Assembly (NCBI GenBank): GCA_009781125.1
Contig: WQYS01000207.1
Location: 1 to 5,245 of the forward strand
Length of the DNA: 5,245 bases
Direction: 5' to 3'
Origin: Acidobacteriaceae bacterium
GTDB taxonomy: Bacteria > Acidobacteriota > Terriglobia > Terriglobales > Acidobacteriaceae
The translations under genes and the position numbers were made by a program. Positions 1 through 4,688 of the stretch are shown piece after piece. The notes beneath the pieces were generated by a model. The model had not been told where the DNA came from, did not search any database, and was given only the letters and a program-made list of their open reading frames with translations. Positions within the stretch are counted from its first letter, which is position 1. Every line of letters starts with the position of its first letter.

Positions 1-288
1 TCGTTCCCGAAGATTCCATTCACTTGCTCCTATCTGCCGGGAAAGGCGAAGATTCACTTTGTCTTCTGGGGCTGTCTATTTCTCTTTATTCCCGCACTCG
101 GGTATGCGGCAGAGCTTGAGGACCGTATGTTGTCCCGCCGCGGCAGTACGATTCTCATGACTGCCGTTCTAGCCGCCGTCGCCGCGCTTCTTTATGGGTT
201 CACCCGGATACGCTCCAAGACGAACGATACACTGACGTTTGAAGAGGAACATCCTGCCGAGATGGTCTCGTTAAAACTGAATCAGTAG
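1..288 (+). CDS. C-terminal part of an unrecognised membrane protein (5' end outside window)
   Basis: Frame 1 is open from the first base to a TAG at 286-288, giving 95 residues with no start in the window. The visible part has a motif IPFTCSYLPGK at residues 5-15. Two hydrophobic segments follow, at about residues 18-37 (rich in F, W, L) and about 51-67 (TAVLAAVAALLYG). A short basic linker (RIRSK) and an acidic tail (FEEEHP) come next, and the protein ends in LKLNQ. Two closely spaced membrane helices near the C-terminus suggest an integral membrane protein. I associate the CSYLPGK phrase with uncharacterised acidobacterial membrane proteins, but that is memory and not a search result. The gene converges with the URO-D family gene, with a strong hairpin between them. 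It is clearly coding; the function is unknown. Confidence 0.75.
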   Translation, partial: SFPKIPFTCSYLPGKAKIHFVFWGCLFLFIPALGYAAELEDRMLSRRGSTILMTAVLAAVAALLYGFTRIRSKTNDTLTFEEEHPAEMVSLKLNQ

Positions 289-313
289 TTATACGCAGGC
301 TTCAAATGGCATA

Positions 314-348
314 CGATACCGGCTCTCGGAATCGAGATGCCGGTATCG
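314..348. terminator. Long stem-loop between convergent genes, probable bidirectional terminator
   Basis: The arm CGATACCGGC (314-323) pairs perfectly with GCCGGTATCG (339-348). An inner stem TCTCG/CGAGA (324-328 with 333-337) closes a GAAT loop, with one bulged T at 338. That makes about 15 base pairs, placed 25 bases after the stop of the plus-strand gene and 5 bases beyond the stop of the minus-strand gene. The position fits transcription termination from both sides. No run of T follows on either strand, so it may be a Rho-assisted or RNA-stabilising hairpin and not a classical intrinsic terminator. Confidence 0.6.
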
Positions 349-353
349 CATCA

Positions 354-1526
354 TCAGTACCAGGCATTCTCAACAGCCGTTTGAACATACGCTTCAACGT
401 TTTCCATAGGCGTGCCGTATTCGAGAAAATCAGCGCTCTGGACAATGACCTTTCCGCCCGGTTTGGCGGTTCTCATGGTTCGTTCCGTTGCGTCCTTGAC
501 CTGCTGCAATGTTCCTTTTTGCAGCACGTTTACCTGATCTACGCCGGCCACCATCACGTAGTCGCCGTTTACAATCTGCCTTGCTTTGGCAAGGTCGGTA
601 TCGCCCAGCGGCGGCGGTGAAAACGGCTCGACTATGCGCGCGCCAAGCTGTTTGTACGATTCCACGAGTTTCATGATCTGTCCGCAGTTGTGGTACATGG
701 CGGGAGTGCCATTCTGCTGGCAGAAGGAGATATATTTCTTCTCGAACGGAAGAACATATTTGTCGTAAACCTGTTTCCCCATGAATCCGCCGGGCACATT
801 GCCGCCCACGCACAATACGTCTGCCCCGGCAGCGTCCATCGCTGCCGTGTAGTCCAGTATCCGTTCCATGGCGAAGTTCATGAGCTTTTCGTAGTAGTCG
901 TAGTCCTCGTAGAACATGCAATACAACTCGTCGTGATTGACCAGCAGGGAAGCGTTGTTGAATGGTCCGTGAGGAGCCCACACGCCCAGGATGCCGTCCT
1001 CGCCGAGAGCGTCCTTGATCTTTTTAACCTTTCGCTTTGCGGCCTCCTTGAAAGAAGGCTGCATGCGCGGTTCGTACTTGATGGCGATGTCCAGGTCCGA
1101 GGGCTTTTCGATGGGCTTTTTCGTGCAGGCATACATGTATGTACCTTTGCGCGGCTCATTGATCGAAAAATCCTGCGTCAGCGTCCCCATGGGCGTGCGG
1201 ATGGTGGAGCGCTTAATCAAAGTATTGCCGTTGCGCACATCCTCCGTGTGTACCTCCCAGTTCTCGGTCTGGTGGGTCACGTCCAGTCCGCCCATGTGGA
1301 TATGCAGCGGGTCGTTGAGGTCATACAGCATGCGGACGAAGACATCGGCCCCGAGCTGCTTCTGTATCTCGATCACCTTGAGCTGGAGCGCCGCAAAGTC
1401 CCACGGGTCCACGTCAGGGTAGACCTGGTTGATGAAGTGGCCCTGGTCGGCCATAAACAGTGTTACAGGCACCCGGTCGGGTGTCTCGCCGTTGATTACT
1501 TTTAGAAATCTTTCCCTGGATGTCAT
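354..1526 (-). CDS. URO-D superfamily protein, corrinoid methyltransferase-like (not HemE)
   Basis: The protein has 390 residues, normal for the single-domain URO-D superfamily (TIM barrel). Its N-terminus carries the family signature GETPDRVPV at 13-21. The HemE substrate motif (FMRQAGRY-like) is absent, and residues 24-31 read FMADQGHF instead, so a role in haem synthesis is unlikely. Other landmarks are GGNVPGGFMG (241-250), YHNCG (278-282) and VAGVDQ (326-331). H279 and C281 match the HxC zinc ligands of MtaA/MtbA-type methylcobamide:thiol methyltransferases. Near the C-terminus those enzymes usually have a GC before an acidic residue and a GTP. Here residues 364-373 read SADFLEYGTP, so the expected third ligand cysteine appears to be alanine. 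The ATG at 1526 is supported by AGAAAGG at 1538-1544, 11 bases upstream. The enzyme is cytosolic by absence of a signal peptide. Substrate is unknown; methyl transfer is inferred from family. Two AraC-type regulators lie upstream on the same strand. Confidence 0.88.
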   Translation of the reverse strand: MTSRERFLKVINGETPDRVPVTLFMADQGHFINQVYPDVDPWDFAALQLKVIEIQKQLGADVFVRMLYDLNDPLHIHMGGLDVTHQTENWEVHTEDVRNGNTLIKRSTIRTPMGTLTQDFSINEPRKGTYMYACTKKPIEKPSDLDIAIKYEPRMQPSFKEAAKRKVKKIKDALGEDGILGVWAPHGPFNNASLLVNHDELYCMFYEDYDYYEKLMNFAMERILDYTAAMDAAGADVLCVGGNVPGGFMGKQVYDKYVLPFEKKYISFCQQNGTPAMYHNCGQIMKLVESYKQLGARIVEPFSPPPLGDTDLAKARQIVNGDYVMVAGVDQVNVLQKGTLQQVKDATERTMRTAKPGGKVIVQSADFLEYGTPMENVEAYVQTAVENAWY

Positions 1527-1554
1527 GACAATTTGTGCCTTTCTATTACCGTGG

Positions 1555-1580
1555 CCCGGTCACTCGTTCGAGCCGCCGGG
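1555..1580 (-). other. Stem-loop in the upstream region of the URO-D family gene
   Basis: CCCGG (1555-1559) pairs with CCGGG (1576-1580). An inner CTCG/CGAG stem (1563-1566 with 1569-1572) is separated from the outer stem by a 3/3 internal loop. It lies 10 bases upstream of the putative ribosome binding site of the minus-strand gene starting at 1526. It could be a leader structure or the end of upstream transcription. No U tract follows. Only the pairing is seen; any function is inferred. Confidence 0.25.
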
Positions 1581-1612
1581 GCGCGTTATGGTTCCTGTTC
1601 GGCGCTCCAGCT

Positions 1613-1693
1613 TCAAGCCCTTTCGTAAAAGCGAACGTAGTCGAAGTATACGTGGCCGGGCCGCCGCGAAATATCGACCTTATCCAGTTCGCT
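1613..1693 (-). pseudogene. Possible 3' remnant of a secreted glycan-active protein gene
   Basis: A minus-strand frame ending in TGA at 1613-1615 reads SELDKVDISRRPG, then HVYFDYVRFYERA. The phrase YFDYVRFYE closely resembles the C-terminal strand of laminarinase-like (GH16) domains and related secreted carbohydrate-binding proteins, which commonly end in (V/I)DYVRVY plus one or a few residues. Upstream in the same frame the sequence loses protein character (a run of F/C codons from a T-rich stretch, then low-complexity residues), so only about 26 codons look genuine. It sits in the 273-base gap between the downstream AraC gene and the URO-D gene, on their strand. It may be the end of a gene deleted or rearranged here, or a chance resemblance. 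The match is by eye only. Confidence 0.3.
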
Positions 1694-1799
1694 ACAAAAA
1701 AATACAAATTGCGGGGAAACAGGCATAACACAGTGCTGGTATGGGAGCGGTGAAAGTGTTGGACATATCCGGCGGTCTCGGGCACGGTCTATTATGGCT

Positions 1800-2702
1800 T
1801 TAATCGTTATTATGCTGCCGCCAGGCTTCCGGAGTTGTCTGCACCAGAACATTGAAGACTCTGCTCAAGTGAATCTGGTCTACAAAGCCGCATTGCAGCG
1901 CAATGTCGTGGACAGACAATTCTGTATTCTTCAGCAGATGCCGGGCTTGATCTATGCGCCGTTGCTGCAACCATTGGTGCGGCGTGCAGCCAGTTGTCTT
2001 CTTGAACGCGCCGATCAGATGCAGCCGCGTGATGCCGCACTCGCGGGCCAGGTCGCCAACCGTTATATTTCCTTTCAGATTGTCTGCCAGCATCTCCTGT
2101 GCCCGGCGTGTCGCGGAGGGCGTGAGATCACTTCCCGCTGTTCGAGCGGAAGAAGAGACGTTGTCGCTATAACGCTCAATTAGGTGAGAACAAACTGTAA
2201 GCATCATCTGATTGATAAAAACAGTGTCTGCCTCCTGCGGTCGATTAAGGGATAGTAAGAGCACTTTAACCAGATTGGTCATAGTGGGGTCGATAATGCC
2301 CGGCATGCAAGATAGATTTCCAACGGGGCTAAGTCCCTCTTCGTCCGTGATGGCGTCCAGCGACGCGCGAGGAATATAAAAACAGACAGTTTCGTGAGGA
2401 TGGAAAAGTCGCGCTCTTACTTCATCGGCCAGGCTGACGATCCTCATGGAATAGGCGCTGAAACTGCCCTTAATTGCAGTCCCTCTCTTACTCAACAGTT
2501 CGTAATTCGGTATCTCAGTGGGATTGATGCCGACAGAAAAGACATCTTCGGGAGGGACTGGTTCTGTCAGGCCGGCATGTTCCGGGCCGCATTCTAGATG
2601 CATGACGGATATCTGCGGTTCCATTGGCAGGAATGTAGTCAGCAACGGAGCCGTGTCGAGTCCATAGCTATGAGCTACCGCATCACCGTAACGCCGGGGC
2701 AT
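1800..2702 (-). CDS. AraC-family transcriptional regulator (paralogue A)
   Basis: This 300-residue protein has the usual AraC/XylS size and layout. An N-terminal sensing/dimerisation part (about 1-185) has no recognised ligand fold. A DNA-binding domain follows at about 193-298. The first helix-turn-helix is around 213-234 (GDLARECGITRLHLIGAF). The second is around 262-284 (DIALQCGF, then HLSRVF), followed by the family-typical TTPEAWRQ (289-296). The ATG at 2702 is well supported by GAGGAGG at 2711-2717, eight bases upstream. By hand count, the last 106 residues share about 65% identity with the regulator at 3020-3967, so the two are paralogues. Its ribosome binding site overlaps the stop of a third, truncated copy. 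The target may be the URO-D gene downstream on the same strand, by position only. No signal peptide or membrane segment is visible. Confidence 0.93.
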   Translation of the reverse strand: MPRRYGDAVAHSYGLDTAPLLTTFLPMEPQISVMHLECGPEHAGLTEPVPPEDVFSVGINPTEIPNYELLSKRGTAIKGSFSAYSMRIVSLADEVRARLFHPHETVCFYIPRASLDAITDEEGLSPVGNLSCMPGIIDPTMTNLVKVLLLSLNRPQEADTVFINQMMLTVCSHLIERYSDNVSSSARTAGSDLTPSATRRAQEMLADNLKGNITVGDLARECGITRLHLIGAFKKTTGCTPHQWLQQRRIDQARHLLKNTELSVHDIALQCGFVDQIHLSRVFNVLVQTTPEAWRQHNND

Positions 2703-2715
2703 AAGAGCCGCCTCC

Positions 2716-2781
2716 TCAATTCTGATTCTGCCGCCGCCAGACCACTGGGATTATCTGTGCCAGGGTAATGAAAGTCTTCGT
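2716..2781 (-). pseudogene. 3' tail of a third AraC-family gene copy (deletion remnant)
   Basis: The minus-strand frame ending TGA at 2716-2718 reads TKTFITLAQIIPVVWRRQNQN. It aligns without gaps to residues 287-306 of the AraC protein at 3020-3967 (TKVFTTLVRTTPAVWRQQNQ), with 12 of 20 residues identical. At DNA level 47 of 60 bases match by hand count. Upstream of about 2782 the similarity stops abruptly, so the rest of the helix-turn-helix domain and the whole sensing domain are missing. The stop codon fuses into the Shine-Dalgarno of the next gene (TGAGGAGG), and the next ATG follows 13 bases later. That spacing looks like an intact tandem gene junction, so a once complete gene probably preceded paralogue A and was removed by an internal deletion. 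Confidence 0.75.
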
Positions 2782-2868
2782 TCTGCCACCAGCATGCACA
2801 GACATGACATTACAACACGCGCCGCCGCCAGTTACGTGCTTTGCCGGTTTGTAACCGAGATGTGGCGG

Positions 2869-2908
2869 CTTTTCTTCCATAGAGATGACTTTTCTTCCAG
2901 AGAGACCC
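2869..2908. repeat. Imperfect 20-base tandem direct repeat
   Basis: Two adjacent 20-base units, at 2869-2888 and 2889-2908, both start with CTTTTCTTCCA and match at 16 of 20 positions by eye. This looks like a local duplication in non-coding DNA. It could also be a pair of binding half-sites. No function is assigned. Confidence 0.4.
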
Positions 2909-2986
2909 GCCTTTCCGGGAAAACGGATTGTATCTACTACGCGGATAGGCCTCTGAATTTTCAATCAGAGAAACAGACGACCCGGT

Positions 2987-3013
2987 GGCCCACAGTCAGT
3001 AAGACTATGGGCC
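2987..3013 (-). terminator. Hairpin just after the upstream AraC gene, probable terminator
   Basis: Read on the minus strand, GGCCCATAGTC pairs with GACTGTGGGCC around a TTACT loop. This is an 11-pair stem with one G-U pair. It begins 7 bases after the TGA (3020-3022) of the AraC gene that starts at 3967, the expected place for a terminator. The following bases are only modestly T-rich (TCTGTTTCTCTG, some ten bases later), so intrinsic termination would be weak. If it works, paralogue A is transcribed separately. Confidence 0.5.
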
Positions 3014-3019
3014 GCCGCA

Positions 3020-3967
3020 TCAATTCGGGATGCTTTCGCGGGTCTGACTTTGATTCTGCTGCCGCCAGACCGCTGGGGTTGTCCGTACCAGGGTGGTGAA
3101 GACCTTGGTCAAGTGACTCTGGTCCGCAAATCCGCACTGGAGAGCGATGTCGCTGATAGGCATTTTTGTCCGCTTCAGCATGTCCTTGGCCTGGTCTGTG
3201 CGCTTCCATTGCAGCCACTGGTGTGGCGTGTATCCGGTCGTTTTCTTGAACGCCTTGATCAGATGCTGCCGCGAGATGCCGCACTCGTGTGCGATGTCGG
3301 CGATCAGGAGGTTTCCCTTCAAATCGCCCGCCAGCATCTCCTGCACCCGGCGCGTATGGGCCGGCGTCAGGCCACCCTTCGCCATGGTCCCCGCGGATGG
3401 GATATGGTCCCCATACCGGTTAACGAGGTGAGCGGTGATTGCCAGTCCCACGTGATCGACAAAAATGGGGCTTGCCTCCTGTGGCTGCTCAAAGAAGGGA
3501 AGCAGCGTTCTGGTCAGATGGGCCAGGGCCGGATCAACAATTCCATACGGACAGGACAGGTTCGCTACCTGGCGGTATCCTTCCTCGTAGGTAAAGGCAT
3601 CCAGCGATGCGCGGCGGATCAGAAAAGCGACTGCCTCGTAAGGCTCGATAAAGCGCGAATGTAATTCATCGCCTAGATGGCCGATCCGCAGCGAATCCGG
3701 GGCAAACCCCTGCTTGAGAACAAGACGTCCCTTGCTCCACACCTCGCGGTTGGATACCCCGGTTATGCTGACTCCCGCAGCAAAGGTATCTTCCGGGAGA
3801 GCTCGCTTTGTCAGTCCAAGCTGTTCCGGGCCGATCTTGATGTGCAAGGCTGCAATCTGCGGTCCCTGCAAGGAGCGCGTTGCCAGGATCGGTAGCGTTT
3901 CCGTGCTTGTGTCGAGCCTATAGTTGTGCAGCAGATCTTTACCGTACTGCGGATATGGCATGTTCAT
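3020..3967 (-). CDS. AraC-family transcriptional regulator (paralogue B)
   Basis: This 315-residue AraC/XylS-type regulator has an N-terminal sensing part at about 1-195 and a DNA-binding domain at about 200-305. The two helix-turn-helix units are near 220-241 (ADIAHECGISRQHLIKAF) and 270-290 (ISDIALQCGFADQ, HLTKVF). The family-typical TTPAVWRQQ follows, then a short polar tail. The ATG at 3967 has a strong GGAGG at 3975-3979, seven bases upstream. A second ATG two codons in is less well spaced. Both N-terminal halves of the paralogues keep related blocks, for example RASLDA near 119-124, GIVDP near 142-146 and RPQEA/QPQEA near 161-165. The pair therefore probably arose by duplication and may sense related ligands. 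It is the first gene of the minus-strand group and diverges from the CRISPR-Cas gene at 4689. The target is unknown. Confidence 0.94.
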   Translation of the reverse strand: MNMPYPQYGKDLLHNYRLDTSTETLPILATRSLQGPQIAALHIKIGPEQLGLTKRALPEDTFAAGVSITGVSNREVWSKGRLVLKQGFAPDSLRIGHLGDELHSRFIEPYEAVAFLIRRASLDAFTYEEGYRQVANLSCPYGIVDPALAHLTRTLLPFFEQPQEASPIFVDHVGLAITAHLVNRYGDHIPSAGTMAKGGLTPAHTRRVQEMLAGDLKGNLLIADIAHECGISRQHLIKAFKKTTGYTPHQWLQWKRTDQAKDMLKRTKMPISDIALQCGFADQSHLTKVFTTLVRTTPAVWRQQNQSQTRESIPN

Positions 3968-4207
3968 CTCAACTCCTCCTCCGCGTGGTTACAGGCTAGT
4001 CATTGCCAAAGAGCGGCACATTCAGCCGACGAAGCTCTTCGCCGTCGTTCTCCTCTATGTTGTTACATGTGGTGGTCTACTATCATAAACACATATAACG
4101 TCATAAAGTTGCGCGTTTTGACGGCGTGTAATAGATATGTGACGAATCATCCATAGATATGGCTTTCCCAATTTAGGAAATATTTTTGTAATTGGTCATA
4201 AGGGAAA
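3968..4207. promoter_or_regulatory. AT-rich divergent upstream region, likely promoter area of the AraC gene
   Basis: No gene is seen here. The stretch about 4055-4205 is much more AT-rich than its neighbours, as expected for a promoter region. On the minus strand a TATGAT that could be a -10 element lies near 4080, but I find no matching -35 box, so I do not place a promoter. A GTGGTTACA (3985-3993) and a GTTGTTACA (4059-4067) lie 74 bases apart in the same orientation, about seven helical turns. They might be AraC half-sites. A small palindrome with CCATA/TATGG arms is at 4151-4162. Confidence 0.35.
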
Positions 4208-4234
4208 CTAATGCGTGTCCACACTACCTGCTCC

Positions 4235-4271
4235 CCTTGTTATTCCTCCGTTTCGCCGCGGAATGACAAGG
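4235..4271. repeat. Palindromic repeat-like hairpin
   Basis: CCTTGTTATTCC (4235-4246) pairs with GGAATGACAAGG (4260-4271) around a 13-base loop, giving 12 pairs with one G-T pair. The arm theme TTGTCATTCC/GGAATGACAA is one I associate with short dispersed intergenic palindromes in several bacterial groups, whose spurious translations contain phrases such as FVIPRRNGGI. The opposite-strand reading here does contain FLVIPRRNGGI. Family membership cannot be proved from one copy. Confidence 0.4.
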
Positions 4272-4290
4272 AAAGATGGTTCTTTATTAT
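4263..4290 (+). promoter_or_regulatory. Candidate sigma-70 type promoter reading toward casA
   Basis: ATGACA (4263-4268) and TATTAT (4285-4290) each match the consensus at five of six positions and are 16 bases apart. Transcription would start near 4297. That would give a leader of roughly 390 bases, containing the structured segment, before the casA start. The -35 box overlaps the right arm of the palindrome at 4235-4271. Such matches also occur by chance, so this is only the best candidate seen. Confidence 0.3.
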
Positions 4291-4297
4291 CCGGTGA

Positions 4298-4459
4298 CAT
4301 ACTGTCAAATGGCGTGAACACACCCTCATCGAATTGATGCATTACGGCATCGATTCTGCGGGTATGTATCATTCTTTGTTGCTTTTCTACAAACAGCAGG
4401 GCTTCTATCTGACAATCCGCCAAGACTCCATTGCCCAATTCCAGGATATTCGTAGGTAG
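4298..4459 (+). other. Short unassigned open frame before the casA leader
   Basis: A plus-strand frame runs open from a TGA at 4295-4297 to a TAG at 4457-4459. Its only useful start is an ATG at 4337, which gives 40 residues: MHYGIDSAGMYHS, a hydrophobic LLLFY, then KQQGFYLTIRQDS and IAQFQDIRR. The composition looks protein-like, but there is no Shine-Dalgarno and no family I recognise. It could be the eroded 3' end of a gene that once preceded casA, a small protein, or chance. The TAG forms the start of the stem at 4457-4492. I see no helicase or HD motif that would make it a cas3 remnant. Confidence 0.2.
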
Positions 4460-4492
4460 CACCCGCTGGGAATTGCAGTTCCTATGGTGCTA
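4457..4492. other. Stem-loop TAGCACC/GGTGCTA
   Basis: TAGCACC (4457-4463) pairs with GGTGCTA (4486-4492). Inside, GGAA and TTCC can form a second short stem around TTGCAG. It starts at the stop codon of the short open frame, so it may be that frame's terminator. It may also be the 5' domain of the structured leader that continues toward casA. No T run follows on either strand. Confidence 0.35.
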
Positions 4493-4540
4493 AAGGGAAA
4501 CCGCTGGATGTGAAGTAGAAGCAAAAATCCCGTGGAGCAC

Positions 4541-4676
4541 GTCAACCTCCCTTCCCAGGCTGCGCAAAGCCCTCCCCAGGGGGATCTGTAGCCATACAGA
4601 TCCAAGGTTGACTGGCAAGAGCGGTAACCAGCCCGCTGCGTTGCAGGAGGTCTCCGAGCGAAACCAGTTTCCTCGG
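4541..4676 (+). ncRNA. Candidate structured RNA / 5' leader directly upstream of casA
   Basis: The segment is dense in nested stems. Closing stem P1 is GTCAACCT (4541-4548) with AGGTTGAC (4605-4612). Inside it is a weak arm with GGCT/AGCC (4558-4561 with 4568-4571) and outer CCC/GGG (4549-4551 with 4579-4581). A perfect 9-pair hairpin follows, GGATCTGTA (4582-4590) with TACAGATCC (4595-4603) on a GCCA loop. These form a three-way junction. Two more hairpins follow: AGCGG/CCGCT (4620-4624 with 4633-4637), with a competing CTGC/GCAG pairing, and CCGAG plus GAAA (4654-4663, bulged C at 4659) with TTTC plus CTCGG (4668-4676). The last stem ends exactly where the casA ribosome binding site begins, so it could influence translation. 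I cannot match it to a known riboswitch or ribozyme. Strand is assumed from casA; the stems could also act as DNA. Confidence 0.4.
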
Positions 4677-4681
4677 AAAGG
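4675..4681 (+). promoter_or_regulatory. Ribosome binding site that sets the GTG start of casA
   Basis: GGAAAGG ends seven bases before GTG at 4689. Its first two bases are the end of the preceding stem (4654-4676), so access to it may depend on folding. It supports the GTG over the in-frame ATG at 4701, whose spacing would be 19 bases. Confidence 0.6.
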
Positions 4682-4688
4682 CGGACCC

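Larger units (their letters stand above)
2782..3019. other. Non-coding spacer between the AraC paralogues
   Basis: This stretch shows no convincing gene. The open frames crossing it have no family motifs, and the one that ends in the AraC tail (minus strand, from a TTG at 2964) is junk before residue 62. It contains an imperfect 20-base tandem repeat at 2869-2908 and a strong hairpin at 2987-3013. It is the likely site of the deletion or insertion that left the truncated AraC copy. Confidence 0.5.

Noticed and set aside
690..1505. Long plus-strand open frame (271 residues) opposite the URO-D gene
   Set aside because: It is antisense to a gene with clear family motifs, is rich in V, H and R as expected for a mirror frame, and has no recognisable domain.
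354..1526. HemE, uroporphyrinogen decarboxylase of haem synthesis
   Set aside because: The diagnostic arginine-containing substrate motif near the N-terminus is missing, while an HxC zinc motif is present.
2716..2964. An 82-residue minus-strand protein starting at TTG 2964
   Set aside because: Only the final 21 residues have similarity, to an AraC tail. The first 61 residues look random and there is no Shine-Dalgarno.
3050..3664. Plus-strand open frame (204 residues) opposite the upstream AraC gene
   Set aside because: It mirrors the AraC coding frame and contains no domain of its own.
4208..4462. Minus-strand open frame of 84 residues containing FLVIPRRNGGI
   Set aside because: The only familiar phrase comes from translating the palindromic element. 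The rest matches nothing, and it overlaps the candidate promoter and the plus-strand frame.
4457..4676. Cobalamin riboswitch, suggested by AAAGGGAAACC and AGGAGGTCTCC
   Set aside because: The order and the core elements do not fit: there is no GGTG-AA-CC stretch, no GCCACTG box, and the neighbours are cas genes. Kept only as something to test with a covariance model.
4541..4676. CRISPR repeats or a group II intron end in the structured segment
   Set aside because: There is no repeat-spacer periodicity, no type I-E repeat sequence, no intron domain V-like hairpin that I can recognise, and no reverse transcriptase nearby.
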